DNA from: JBCCMQ01 sp039026235
GTDB lineage: Bacteria > Pseudomonadota > Alphaproteobacteria > Rhodobacterales > Rhodobacteraceae
Direction of reading: 5' to 3'
Assembly (NCBI GenBank): GCA_039026235.1
Contig: JBCCMQ010000017.1
Coordinates: 1 to 63,457 of the forward strand
DNA length: 63,457 nt
The notes beneath the pieces were generated by a model. It did no database searches. It saw nothing but the letters and a program-made list of their open reading frames with translations, and had not been told where the DNA came from. Made by a program: the position numbers and the translations under genes. Positions 34,935 to 43,141 of this stretch are shown one piece after another (within the stretch, counting starts at the first letter, position 1; each line of letters begins with the position of its first letter).

Positions 34935-36014
34935 ATGGCAGAGGAAGAAGACGCCGAAAAACCGTTCGATCCAAGCCCAAGCAAGTACCAGAAAGCGCGC
35001 GAAGAAGGTGACATTGCCCGGTCACTCGATCTGGTAACGGCCTTCAGCTACACATCGTTCTTGATAGCCTTGGCAGTTTTCTCGGGCAATCTGACGGCAT
35101 CCTTCCACCGCCTTTTCACGGACAGCATGGGCGGCCTCGTCCCTGCGTCCGCCTCCGCGGGAAATGCCTTTGGCGTTGCCGGTACCGCATTGATCGCCTT
35201 TCTGCCGGCCCTCGCAGCCATTTTTGCCGCGCCCTTCGCAGGCGCGCTAATTGGTGTGTCGCTTCAGAATGCGCTTCTTTTTACGCCAAAACGCATCAAG
35301 CCGAAGCTCTCCAAGATCTCGCCTTTAAGCAACGTGAAGAACAAGTTTGGGCGGAACGGGCTATTTGAGTTCTTCAAGAGCTTCGTCAAGCTGCTGATAT
35401 TCGGCTCCGTCTTCGCGGCCTTCTTCGCCTTTGGATTTGAACGATTTATCGGGCTTTTTCACTTCGATTTCAGAGGCTCCTACGCTGAAATCGGGTGGAT
35501 ATCATTCCGGTTCTGTCTCTATTGCACAGCGGTTATGTCGGCGATCGGCATTATCGATTACCTCTGGCAGGTAGTTGAGCTGAAGCGGCGCAACATGATG
35601 AGTTACCGCGAAGTAAAGGAAGAGCACAAGTCGCAGGAAGGTGACGCCTATCTGAAACGCGAGCGGCGCATCCGCAGTCAGAACATACTGTCCGGCGCGC
35701 TGGTGCGCGAGGTGCCGACCGCCGACGTGGTTGTCGTGAACCCCACGCATTTCGCGGTCGCGCTCCGCTGGGATCGCATGAGCGGTCGTGCACCCGTCTG
35801 CGTTGCAAAAGGCGTCGACGAAGTGGCGCTTCGGATACGGGAAATCGCGTCCGAGAACGGCGTTCCCATACACCGAGACCCGCCCACGGCGCGGGCGCTT
35901 TATGCAACGCTAGAGCCAGGTGATGAGATCAATTCAGATCTTTATCGCCCGGTTGCTGCGGCAATTCGATTTGCAGAGAAAATGCGCACACGTCACCATG
36001 CCAAAAATCAGTAA
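34935..36014 (+). CDS. flhB: Flagellar export switch protein FlhB
   Basis: A 359-residue protein controlling the change from rod/hook to filament export. The N terminus KPFDPSPSKYQKAREEGDIA is characteristic, four membrane segments follow, and the cytoplasmic domain includes MSYREVKEEHKSQEGD and the autocleavage site NPTH in VVVNPTHFAVALRWD. The partner ruler FliK is encoded at 46547-48229. The end of the gene overlaps the start of a small FliJ-like gene by 17 bases. Confidence 0.97.
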   Translation: MAEEEDAEKPFDPSPSKYQKAREEGDIARSLDLVTAFSYTSFLIALAVFSGNLTASFHRLFTDSMGGLVPASASAGNAFGVAGTALIAFLPALAAIFAAPFAGALIGVSLQNALLFTPKRIKPKLSKISPLSNVKNKFGRNGLFEFFKSFVKLLIFGSVFAAFFAFGFERFIGLFHFDFRGSYAEIGWISFRFCLYCTAVMSAIGIIDYLWQVVELKRRNMMSYREVKEEHKSQEGDAYLKRERRIRSQNILSGALVREVPTADVVVVNPTHFAVALRWDRMSGRAPVCVAKGVDEVALRIREIASENGVPIHRDPPTARALYATLEPGDEINSDLYRPVAAAIRFAEKMRTRHHAKNQ

Positions 36015-36432
36015 ACTATCCCAGATCAGTACTTTGGCGGTTCTGCAACACAATGTCGCCCTGCGGGATCTGGCCCGCGTCGATATGGAACTGGCAGATC
36101 TGAGCAGGCGGCGGGCGGCGCTTTTGCAACACGGCAATCACCGGCCACAAAAGAGCCCAGGCAACCCCGTCGCCGGGGCGCGGAACGCGCGGCTATGGGC
36201 GATCTACATTGCAAGAAAGTCGTCTGAATTTAACACGGAAGAAGCCCGCCTGCGCGCCCAGCGCGATGCGGTCGCCACCCAAGTCGCCGCAACACTGGCG
36301 CGCGAACGCGCGTTGGACCGCGCGGCGCGGAAGGCGGCGCGTCGACGTCTAGTTGTCCTGTCGGATCAGATCGACGATCAGAACATCCTTGACGATGTCA
36401 CCCAGCGTGCGGCGGGCGATTTCCACGAGTGA
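35998..36432 (+). CDS. Small charged coiled-coil protein, FliJ-like
   Basis: A 144-residue basic protein that looks almost wholly helical. The N-terminal coil (VLQHNVALRDLARVDMELAD, then LSRRRAALLQ) and a second coil (EEARLRAQRDAVATQVAATL, ARERALDRAARKAARR) are separated by a Pro/Gly-rich hinge. Size, charge and position beside export genes fit FliJ, the stalk-like protein of the export ATPase, but FliJ diverges strongly and the match is not proven. ATG at 35998 overlaps the flhB end by 17 bases. The 3' 84 bases overlap the end of the convergent fliL-family gene in antisense. Confidence 0.7.
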   Translation: MPKISKLSQISTLAVLQHNVALRDLARVDMELADLSRRRAALLQHGNHRPQKSPGNPVAGARNARLWAIYIARKSSEFNTEEARLRAQRDAVATQVAATLARERALDRAARKAARRRLVVLSDQIDDQNILDDVTQRAAGDFHE

Positions 36433-36840
36433 ATCGCGCAGGACCAGCATATTGGTCGATTGGGTAAAATTGTCGGAAAATCCACCGGCGTTGGCGTGAT
36501 CGAAGAGAACTTGAAGAAACACGTCGCGCAGTCGCGGCTCATTGGCATAAACCGTCTCGATATTTCCCGATGCGATCTCAAGGCTGAGCGAAATCACGAT
36601 GAGACTTTGTACGTTGCTTCCGTTTATCAGCGGCACGACAAACTGATTGTTCAGTTTGACGAAATCGGAATCCGTACTCGGCATCTCCTTTTCCATCTCG
36701 GCCTCGGACGTATTTGTCTCCTTCATCGCCATCTCCATCTTGGCGTCCGGCGGCTCAGCCGGTTTCAGAAATTTGCCAGCGGCGCCGCCGCCGCCGCCAC
36801 CAATCACGGCGAGAACAACTGGGAGGATGAGTTTCTTCAT
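36349..36840 (-). CDS. FliL-family protein (copy 2)
   Basis: A 163-residue protein with an N-terminal membrane segment that contains a run of six glycines (VVLAVIGGGGGGAAG), an acidic Met/Glu-rich linker, and a FliL-type periplasmic domain (NNQFVVPLINGSNVQSLIVI, SLSLEIASGNIETVYANEPR, LRDVFLQVLFDHANAGGFSD). It is the last gene of the minus-strand flgB-to-flgH run, starting 5 bases after the flgH stop. With fliL at 26309 it makes two FliL-family genes in one cluster. They share little sequence, so they are unlikely to be recent duplicates. Its last 84 bases are antisense to the end of the FliJ-like gene. Confidence 0.85.
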   Translation of the reverse strand: MKKLILPVVLAVIGGGGGGAAGKFLKPAEPPDAKMEMAMKETNTSEAEMEKEMPSTDSDFVKLNNQFVVPLINGSNVQSLIVISLSLEIASGNIETVYANEPRLRDVFLQVLFDHANAGGFSDNFTQSTNMLVLRDSLVEIARRTLGDIVKDVLIVDLIRQDN

Positions 36841-36845
36841 GGGAT

Positions 36846-37568
36846 TCAGAACGGCAGAACGATGTCGGCGATCTGCTGGCCATAGCGCGGCTGCTGGACG
36901 TCGCTGATCTGGCCACGTCCACCGTAGGATATGCGCGCGGAGGCGATTTTGTCATAGGTGATTTCATTTCTACGACTGATGTCTTCGGGCCGCACATAAC
37001 CCGAGACCAAGAGCTCACGGATCTCAAAGTTTACTCGAACCTCTTGGGATCCTTCGATACGCACCACGCCGTTGGGCAGCTCTTCGACGACTGTCGCAGC
37101 AAGCCGCAGCGTGAGCTTTTCGTTTCGGCGAACCGATCCGTCACCGCTGCTGGAGCTGTTCGACGATGCGTTTGCGGCGTTCTGGAGGCTGTCGTTTCCG
37201 GCAAGCAGCGGGTCTATGACAGCAGGAAGCCCAAGAAAGTTGTCGATTGACAGCGCTTCGGATCCGCTGCGCGACCGCGAACTTCGATTGGAGATTTCCG
37301 CCTCTTCATCGATCTGAATGACGACAGTCAGGATATCCCCCGCGCCCGCGGCCCGGCGGTCTGCAAAAAGCGAACCGCGCGTGCCGGTCCAGAGCGATGA
37401 ACTGTCAACCGTGCGGTACGGCCCGGCAACAGCCGGTTCCGGCAGGTCAAGCATCGCGGCTGCCTCGCGCGACTGATTGAGCGGCGTAAAGCTTGGTGGT
37501 TTGCCGACGTGGTCAAGACGCGCGCAGCCGGCGGCGATCAGTGAAACAAATATGACTGACTTTCTCAA
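36846..37568 (-). CDS. flgH: Flagellar L-ring protein FlgH
   Basis: A 240-residue outer-membrane ring lipoprotein. The signal ends in lipobox IAAGC, so Cys15 is the lipid site. Conserved segments are SSLWTGTRGSLFADRRAAGA followed by GDILTVVIQIDEEAEISN, and the C-terminal VSGYVRPEDISRRNEITYDK, SARISYGGRGQISDVQQPRY. The length is normal. It lies just after flgA, and the second fliL-family gene follows. Confidence 0.96.
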   Translation of the reverse strand: MRKSVIFVSLIAAGCARLDHVGKPPSFTPLNQSREAAAMLDLPEPAVAGPYRTVDSSSLWTGTRGSLFADRRAAGAGDILTVVIQIDEEAEISNRSSRSRSGSEALSIDNFLGLPAVIDPLLAGNDSLQNAANASSNSSSSGDGSVRRNEKLTLRLAATVVEELPNGVVRIEGSQEVRVNFEIRELLVSGYVRPEDISRRNEITYDKIASARISYGGRGQISDVQQPRYGQQIADIVLPF

Positions 37569-37570
37569 AA

Positions 37571-38023
37571 CTATCCTCCGGAGCCATGGGCGTCACTGCC
37601 GGTGACACGGACGGTGCCGTCCGCCATCACCAGACCGCTGACTGCCGCGCGTGACGCTAGGTTCATCACGCGCAGCCGGTCGCCGATGCCGGCGCGCCCC
37701 ATGGCCCGGCCTTCGGTCGCGATAAAAAGCCCTGCCTGGGCATACTTCAGCGTAACGATCTGGTTGCGCTCGATGATCGCCGCCGGACCGACACTTTCAG
37801 GATGTATCGGCGCGCCGGCGTAGATCGTGGTCCTGGCCTCAAGTCCGGCCAGATCGGCGGGATCGCTGAATGCGCCCACCACTTCGGCTGGGCTGGTGAT
37901 CAGATCGATCGGTGCGATAACCTCATGGCTGCGGATCGTGCGCGCCGCCAGAACGGTCTCTGCAAGGGCCGAAGCTGACCCAATAAAGAGTGCAAAGAGG
38001 ATCAACGGCAGAACCCGGGTCAT
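37571..38023 (-). CDS. flgA: Flagellar P-ring chaperone FlgA
   Basis: A 150-residue periplasmic chaperone for FlgI. A signal peptide (RVLPLILFALFIGSASALA) is followed by AARTIRSHEVIAPIDLITSP, an SAF-like domain, and LKYAQAGLFIATEGRAMGRA, GIGDRLRVMNLASRAAVSG, the FlgA core. It is shorter than enterobacterial FlgA, which has an extra N-terminal domain; the short form is usual in alphaproteobacteria. The start shares one base with the flgG stop. The flgH gene begins 2 bases after the stop. Confidence 0.92.
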   Translation of the reverse strand: MTRVLPLILFALFIGSASALAETVLAARTIRSHEVIAPIDLITSPAEVVGAFSDPADLAGLEARTTIYAGAPIHPESVGPAAIIERNQIVTLKYAQAGLFIATEGRAMGRAGIGDRLRVMNLASRAAVSGLVMADGTVRVTGSDAHGSGG

Positions 38024-38808
38024 CAGCGTACCTGTGTGGTGGCGGCCAGCATCTGGTCCGCAGCGGTAATAACCTTTGAATTGAGCTCGTAGCCCCGCTG
38101 TGCCTCAATCAGTTCGGTCACTTCGCGGACGGCATCGACGGATGAGCTTTCCAGGTACCCCTGCCTGAGCGTTCCGAAGCCATCTACGCCCGGCGCATCG
38201 ACGGTTGGTGCGCCAGAGGCGTTGGTTTCGATGAACATGTTGCCGCCGATCGCCTCAAGCCCTTTGGCGTTCGAGAACGTCGCGAGGGTGATCTGGCCCA
38301 GCAGCTGGGGTTCCGGAGTATCGCTGAAGTAAGCATAGAATTCGCCATCGGCGTTCAGCGAAATGCTGCGCGCGTCCACCGGAATCGTGATGTCGGGGAC
38401 CAGCGGGTAGCCTTCAGCGGTTACCACCTGTCCGTCCGCACTGCGCTGAAACGCGCCGTCGCGGGTGTATGCAGAAAGCCCTGAAGGCAGTGTGACCTCA
38501 AAGAACCCGTTGCCTTCGATTGCGATGTCGAGATCCCCGCCCGTGGCCGCCAAAACGCCCTGGGCAAGATCCATAGTGACGGCCGCCGGTCGGACCCCAA
38601 GGCCAAGCTGGACGCCCGTGGGTAACACGGTTCCGTCGGCTGCGTTGATTGTCCCCGCCCGCGCCATCTGCTGATAGTGCAAATCGGCGAACTCGGCCCG
38701 CCGGGTGTTGTAACCCGTGGTGTTCATATTGGCGAGGTTGTTCGAGATAACCTCGACACGCATCTGCTGGGCTGCCATGCCGGTTGCCGCGATTTGAAGT
38801 GCACGCAT
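38023..38808 (-). CDS. flgG: Flagellar distal rod protein FlgG
   Basis: A 261-residue rod subunit. The N terminus (ALQIAATGMAAQQMRVEVIS, NNLANMNTTGYNTRRAEFAD) and the C terminus (SVDAVREVTELIEAQRGYEL, NSKVITAADQMLAATTQVR) are near textbook FlgG. The middle has IEGNGFFEVTLPSGLSAYTR. It forms the distal rod that passes through the L and P rings. The order flgF-flgG-flgA-flgH on the minus strand is standard for this class. Confidence 0.97.
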   Translation of the reverse strand: MRALQIAATGMAAQQMRVEVISNNLANMNTTGYNTRRAEFADLHYQQMARAGTINAADGTVLPTGVQLGLGVRPAAVTMDLAQGVLAATGGDLDIAIEGNGFFEVTLPSGLSAYTRDGAFQRSADGQVVTAEGYPLVPDITIPVDARSISLNADGEFYAYFSDTPEPQLLGQITLATFSNAKGLEAIGGNMFIETNASGAPTVDAPGVDGFGTLRQGYLESSSVDAVREVTELIEAQRGYELNSKVITAADQMLAATTQVR

Positions 38809-38819
38809 GTTTGGGTCTC

Positions 38820-39536
38820 CTAAACGCGTCCAAGTGTCTGGATGACGGTCTTTATTCGCTCGTCCTCCCGCTCAAGAAAGCTCTGGCCCATCTCATAGGA
38901 CCGCTGAATTTCGATCATGCGCGCGACCTGACCGACCGGGTCGACGTTTGAGCGTTCGACAAAGCCTTGCAGGATGCGACCGTCCTCGGCCGCTTCGATC
39001 GCGCCGGCGCCAAATCGCACACCGTCTTCGCGCCGAAGCGTGGTCTGATCGACCGGCTGAAAAAGCCCCACCTGCGCCAGCGGTTCGCCATCGGCACTGA
39101 CCGTGCCGTCGGCCGCAATATCAATTGATTGGGCGTCGGCGGGCACGACCAGTGGTGCGGCCCCGGCGTCCAGCAAAAGAGCGCCATCCGGCGCCGCAAG
39201 AAACCCATCGGCATCCGGCGAAAAGGCTCCAGCACGGGTCAGGCGCTGACCGTCGGGGGTCTGAAGCATGAAAAACCCGGACCCTTCAATGGCGAGATCG
39301 TATGTGCCACCGGTTTCCGCCAATCCGCCTTGTGTCAGCGAGGTGGCATAGGCCGTGGCATGGCCCATGGATAGCGATCCGGCCGGGCTGTCGATGGCAT
39401 TGACATGTTCGGCAAAGATCAGCCCTTCGGAGCGGTAGCCTGTTGTCGATGCATTGGCGAGATTGTTTGCAACGGTTTGCATCTCACTCATCAGGCTCGT
39501 CTGCCGACCCAGTGTTGCGTAAACCGCGTTATCCAT
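38820..39536 (-). CDS. flgF: Flagellar proximal rod protein FlgF
   Basis: A 238-residue rod subunit. MDNAVYATLGRQTSLMSEMQ followed by TVANNLANASTTGYRSEGLI is the typical FlgF N terminus, with AIEGSGFFMLQTPDGQRLTR in the middle and NVDPVGQVARMIEIQRSYEM near the end. ATG at 39536 is chosen since it gives the family start; a longer reading to 39575 adds residues that lie inside fliQ. It overlaps the end of fliQ by 8 bases. Confidence 0.95.
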   Translation of the reverse strand: MDNAVYATLGRQTSLMSEMQTVANNLANASTTGYRSEGLIFAEHVNAIDSPAGSLSMGHATAYATSLTQGGLAETGGTYDLAIEGSGFFMLQTPDGQRLTRAGAFSPDADGFLAAPDGALLLDAGAAPLVVPADAQSIDIAADGTVSADGEPLAQVGLFQPVDQTTLRREDGVRFGAGAIEAAEDGRILQGFVERSNVDPVGQVARMIEIQRSYEMGQSFLEREDERIKTVIQTLGRV

Positions 39537-39804
39537 TGGGGCCACTCGCGATAATGGGAATGAGGGTGCTGGCAAAAAAGGACACGAGCGTCTCGCTCAT
39601 GAAGGCCATGGTGACCCAGAATGTCAGGACAATCGCACCGATCTTCGGCACGAACGTGAGCGTCATCTCTTGAATTGAGGTTAGTGCCTGAAAGAGACCG
39701 ACAATCAAGCCCGCGATCAGGGCGACGGTCAGCACCGGCAGCGAGATCACAAAAGCCACCCAAAGCGCCTGTCGCAAAGTATCGAAAAAGATCACTTCGG
39801 ACAT
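39529..39804 (-). CDS. fliQ: Flagellar export gate protein FliQ
   Basis: A 91-residue two-helix membrane protein. MSEVIFFDTLRQALWVAFVI and SLPVLTVALIAGLIVGLFQA form the first helix, then TSIQEMTLTFVPKIGAIVLT, the strong FliQ signature. FliQ joins FliP and FliR in the gate. ATG at 39804 gives the normal length. It lies between fliE and flgF on the minus strand. Confidence 0.96.
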   Translation of the reverse strand: MSEVIFFDTLRQALWVAFVISLPVLTVALIAGLIVGLFQALTSIQEMTLTFVPKIGAIVLTFWVTMAFMSETLVSFFASTLIPIIASGPNG

Positions 39805-39808
39805 CTTG

Positions 39809-40099
39809 TTATACCGGCATACGCAGGATTTCTTGATAGGCCTCAACGACCTTGTCGCGCACCGTGACGGCGGTTTCGACCGCCAGTTCGGTTTCGGCCA
39901 GCGCGTGGACCAGCGCGTGCGGGTCTGCGTCGCCGGTCATTGCGGCCTTCGCCGTTGTTTCACCTTCGGACAGCGTATCGGCGAACTTCTGCGCGAAGTC
40001 CGTTAGGCCGGTGCCCTGCCCGGCTGGCCCCTCTTTGGGGGCCGTGGCCGGGCGGGCGGTCGCGTAGTTTTGTACTGCGAGTGCAGATCGGATATCCAT
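39809..40099 (-). CDS. fliE: Flagellar hook-basal body protein FliE
   Basis: A 96-residue protein that joins the MS ring to the rod. The C-terminal half is characteristic: ALVHALAETELAVETAVTVR followed by DKVVEAYQEILRMPV. The N-terminal half is Ala- and Gly-rich and variable. It is located between flgC and fliQ, its usual place in alphaproteobacterial clusters. Confidence 0.94.
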   Translation of the reverse strand: MDIRSALAVQNYATARPATAPKEGPAGQGTGLTDFAQKFADTLSEGETTAKAAMTGDADPHALVHALAETELAVETAVTVRDKVVEAYQEILRMPV

Positions 40100-40110
40100 T
40101 CTGGTCCTTT

Positions 40111-40503
40111 CTATCTGCGAAGAAGATCAAGCAGCGAAGATGTCATCTGCCGAGCTTGATCGAACAGCCGAAGGTTTGCCTCATAACTGCGCTGCGCTTC
40201 GCGCGCGTCGGCGATTTCGATCACCAGATCGACATTCGATCCATCATGGTGACCTGTGTCGTCGGAAAGCGGGTGGGATGGATCGTAGATCCTTTCGAGA
40301 TCCGTCTGATCCAAAGACACCCGGCCCGTCCGAACCTCACCGGCACCCGGCATCCCGTTCAGGACGCTTTCGAAGCTGGTGATCTTGCGCCGGTAGCCCG
40401 GCGTATCTGCGTTGGCGATGTTCTCGGTGGTATGGCGCAGCCTGCTGGCCTGCGCCTCCATACCGCTTCCGGCGAAAGTAAGTGCTTTCATAAGATCTGA
40501 CAT
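40111..40503 (-). CDS. flgC: Flagellar proximal rod protein FlgC
   Basis: A 130-residue rod subunit. The N terminus has FAGSGMEAQASRLRHTTENI followed by ANADTPGYRRKITSFESVL, and the C terminus NVDLVIEIADAREAQRSYEA, NLRLFDQARQMTSSLLDLL. It is the usual size and lies between flgB and fliE. Confidence 0.96.
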   Translation of the reverse strand: MSDLMKALTFAGSGMEAQASRLRHTTENIANADTPGYRRKITSFESVLNGMPGAGEVRTGRVSLDQTDLERIYDPSHPLSDDTGHHDGSNVDLVIEIADAREAQRSYEANLRLFDQARQMTSSLLDLLRR

Positions 40504-40512
40504 GTGTGCCCC

Positions 40513-40893
40513 CTATCGCCGGCCGACGGACATCCGAAGGATGTCGAGCGACGAGCGGTACACTGAAAGTGCCAGATCATGTGCGTGGCGGGTCTCCCCC
40601 GCCCGCATCATCTCGGCCTCAAGCGAGACGGTATTTCCGTTGGGTGCTTCACGTCCGCCGCCATCAACGACCTCGGCGAGGTTTGCCGTTGAGCTGCCGC
40701 TGAGATGACCTGGGCGTGAGCTGCGCATCTGGCCGTGGGTATCGGTGACCAGAGCGGCGAAATCGGTGACCGTCTTGGCACGGTATCCGGGCGTATCGGC
40801 GTTTGCCACATTCTGTGCAATCACCGATTGGCGTGTCCCGGCATGCGATGCCAGCGACTGCGCTAGGCGCAGTATTTCCATATCTGTGAACAT
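40513..40893 (-). CDS. flgB: Flagellar proximal rod protein FlgB
   Basis: A 126-residue rod subunit: MEILRLAQSLASHAGTRQSV, then IAQNVANADTPGYRAKTVTD, and a C-terminal DLALSVYRSSLDILRMSVGR. ATG at 40893, with GGGAGAAG upstream, is preferred over a longer reading to 40920 that has no ribosome-binding site. It is the first gene of the minus-strand run flgB-flgC-fliE-fliQ-flgF-flgG-flgA-flgH-fliL2 and is divergent from fliI. Confidence 0.94.
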   Translation of the reverse strand: MFTDMEILRLAQSLASHAGTRQSVIAQNVANADTPGYRAKTVTDFAALVTDTHGQMRSSRPGHLSGSSTANLAEVVDGGGREAPNGNTVSLEAEMMRAGETRHAHDLALSVYRSSLDILRMSVGRR

Positions 40894-40916
40894 CGGGGCT
40901 TCTCCCGCGACTGATT

Positions 40917-40931
40917 TCAACTAAGCCTTAA
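40917..40931. promoter_or_regulatory. CtrA-like site between flgB and fliI
   Basis: TCAA, seven bases, TTAA: one mismatch from TTAA-N7-TTAA, in the 93-bp divergent gap. It lies 24 bases from the flgB start and 56 bases from the fliI start, so it may control the long flgB operon, fliI, or both. Confidence 0.5.
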
Positions 40932-40986
40932 GTGGGAATCGTTTATAAACTGTTTTCACGATTTGTTCCTTTTTCGAGGTATTCGA

Positions 40987-42345
40987 ATGTCTGCCGGTGT
41001 GTTTGATCAGATCCGGGCCGAGGCGGCGGCGCATCCGCCTGTCCATGCGATCGGTCGGGTGGCCGAGATCGGGCGTGGAATGGTCCTGGTCACCGGGCTC
41101 ACCAAAACCGCGGCACAAGGTGACCGGGTCGGTTGGACACGCCGAAATCAGGACTTCTTTGGCGAAATAGTGCGGCTTTCGCCTGCAGGGGCGCAGGTCA
41201 TGGCCTCCGGCTCGACGGCTGGTCTGGCCATTGGTGATGCGGTGCGGCTTCTTGGTCCGGCGACTTTGGCACCGACGGATCAGTGGCTTGGGCGGATCGT
41301 CGATCCTGACGGGATGCCGCTGGATGACCGGCCGCTTCCGCGGGGCCTGGAAACACGTCGGCTTGACGGGGCTCCGCCACCCGCGGCGCGGCGGCGCGCT
41401 TTGGGTGTTCGTTTGCAGACCGGGATGGCCGTATTCAACACGCTCTTGCCGATTGCGGCGGGTCAAAGGCTTGGGCTGTTTGCCGGCTCCGGCGTTGGCA
41501 AGACCACTTTGCTGGGTGATCTAGCACGCGGAATAGAAGCTGATGTGATCGTGGTTGCCATGATCGGTGAACGTGGGCGCGAGCTTCGTGATTTCGCCGA
41601 TCGCCTGCTTGATACCGGGCATGTGGCACGGACCGTGATCGTTGCCGCGACATCTGATCAGTCGGCCCTGACGCGGCGACGGTGCCTTTCAAGCGCGATG
41701 GTCGTGGCCGAGCACTTTCGCGACCAGGGGCTGCACGTGCTCTTGTTGGCCGACAGTATCACCCGCTTTGCTGAAGCCCACCGCGAGATTGCCTTGTCCG
41801 CCGGCGAAGGGGCCAGTTTGCGCGGCTACCCTCCGTCTGTCGCCCACATGGTCACGTCGCTTTGCGAGCGCGCTGGACCGGGCACGATCGAGATGGGCGA
41901 TATCACCGCGATCTTCAGTGTTTTGGTCGCTGGGTCCGATATGGAGGAACCCATTGCTGACATCTTGCGCGGCGTTCTGGACGGACATGTGGTGCTTGAC
42001 CGCGAAATTGCCGAGCGCGGACGTTTTCCGGCAATCGATTTGTTGCGTTCGGTGTCACGGAGCCTGCCCGAAGTGGCCACGGCGGCGGAAAACGCTCAGA
42101 TCGCGCGCGCCCGTCGTCTTGTTGGCGCATATGAGAATGCCGAGATCATGATCCAGGCCGGGATGTATCAAGCCGGAAGCGACCCCCAGGTCGACGAGGC
42201 AATCCCGGCCTGGCCACTGATTGACGCATTTATCACCGAGCGCGAGCCAGGGAGGGTGGAAGACTCTTTTGCGCGGCTTGGGGCCTACCTGGAGCCAAGG
42301 CGCGACCCGGCCATCAACGCAAACGGAACCGGGGCGGCCCCCTAG
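40987..42345 (+). CDS. fliI: Flagellum-specific ATPase FliI
   Basis: A 452-residue ATPase of the flagellar export apparatus, homologous to F1-beta. Walker A GSGVGKTT is at about residues 167-174. MIGERGRELRDFADRLL and the VLLLADSITRFAEAHREIAL Walker B region follow, and then GEGASLRGYPPSVAHMVTSL. ATG at 40987 with GAGG at good spacing is used. It converges on the DUF1217 gene with a four-base overlap of stop codons. Its regulator FliH is encoded in the fliF operon and a FliJ-like protein beside flhB. Confidence 0.97.
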   Translation: MSAGVFDQIRAEAAAHPPVHAIGRVAEIGRGMVLVTGLTKTAAQGDRVGWTRRNQDFFGEIVRLSPAGAQVMASGSTAGLAIGDAVRLLGPATLAPTDQWLGRIVDPDGMPLDDRPLPRGLETRRLDGAPPPAARRRALGVRLQTGMAVFNTLLPIAAGQRLGLFAGSGVGKTTLLGDLARGIEADVIVVAMIGERGRELRDFADRLLDTGHVARTVIVAATSDQSALTRRRCLSSAMVVAEHFRDQGLHVLLLADSITRFAEAHREIALSAGEGASLRGYPPSVAHMVTSLCERAGPGTIEMGDITAIFSVLVAGSDMEEPIADILRGVLDGHVVLDREIAERGRFPAIDLLRSVSRSLPEVATAAENAQIARARRLVGAYENAEIMIQAGMYQAGSDPQVDEAIPAWPLIDAFITEREPGRVEDSFARLGAYLEPRRDPAINANGTGAAP

Positions 42346-43139
42346 TTCTGGAGAAGGAACAAGGCGGCGCTGGCGCCCGATTGGATGGCCGCGTTGGTCG
42401 ATGCAACCTCGCCCAAAGCGAAGAAGCGCCGGATTAGCTCTTCCTGCTTATCGGGATCGGAAAACTGGGCGACCGACTTGTCGCCGAAGACCGACAGGGC
42501 CTTGTTCTCAAAAAGCTCTCGCTGTTTTTCAACATCGATGCTGGCAATGTCCGTGGGCAGCCCCAAGGCCGTTTGAAAGACGGTCCGCAGCGGTTCGTTC
42601 CCCATAATCAGGAACCATTTTCCACCTTCGGTGTTGCTGGTGTTGGATGCCAGATCACCAATTTCGCGCTCCAGCGTCAGCGCAAGGCGCATGTCGCTGC
42701 TTTGGTTGCCGACTGCGATTTCGAATTCCTGGGTCTGATAGGCGCTTATGATCTCGTCCGGAAAGGTGCTGATCTGAGTGTTTGGTGTGCCGAGGTCGCC
42801 AAAGCCAAACGCCGCCGACATCTCGCGGTAACGCGTGTCTGTCAGACGGTTGGCAAAGGCGTCGCTGTCCAGGGTGCCTTCCTCTAGGACTTTCTGGATA
42901 AAGGCGCGATTGTTCAGATCATCGCCAAGACCGAAAGCACCCAGTGTAACCTTCAAAAGCTGCCGGTCCGCGACCAGATCAGCTGCGGATGTTACCGATC
43001 CGATGTTTTCTGCAAAATACGCCGTTTCCCGGGACAATTGAGGCTGGGCAACAAAGGTCGCCTCTTGCTGGTCCCGGGTCCGGTTCAGAAAACTCCAACC
43101 GGCAAATCCACCCAACGGTATGATCGGTGCAAAAGTCAT
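42342..43139 (-). CDS. DUF1217-type flagellar-cluster protein
   Basis: A 265-residue protein resembling the DUF1217 family found in alphaproteobacterial flagellar clusters: YFAENIGSVTSAADLVADRQ, LLKVTLGAFGLGDDLNNRAF, IQKVLEEGTLDSDAFANRLT, and YRAKE-like repeats are replaced by FEIAVGNQSSDMRLALTLER. There is no membrane segment or classic signal peptide. The function is not established; some homologues are linked to flagellar export or motility. It follows flbT by 2 bases on the minus strand, so it belongs to the fliC-flaF-flbT neighbourhood. Confidence 0.82.
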   Translation of the reverse strand: MTFAPIIPLGGFAGWSFLNRTRDQQEATFVAQPQLSRETAYFAENIGSVTSAADLVADRQLLKVTLGAFGLGDDLNNRAFIQKVLEEGTLDSDAFANRLTDTRYREMSAAFGFGDLGTPNTQISTFPDEIISAYQTQEFEIAVGNQSSDMRLALTLEREIGDLASNTSNTEGGKWFLIMGNEPLRTVFQTALGLPTDIASIDVEKQRELFENKALSVFGDKSVAQFSDPDKQEELIRRFFALGEVASTNAAIQSGASAALFLLQN

Positions 43140-43141
43140 TG

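Noticed and set aside
36781..36805. GCC-type trinucleotide run inside the second fliL-family gene as a phase-variation tract
   Set aside because: Its unit is three bases, so slippage would change only the glycine count and not the reading frame.
40921..41466. 181-codon minus-strand open frame across the flgB/fliI gap
   Set aside because: It is antisense to fliI with Arg/Pro-rich shadow composition, and it would cover the promoter gap.
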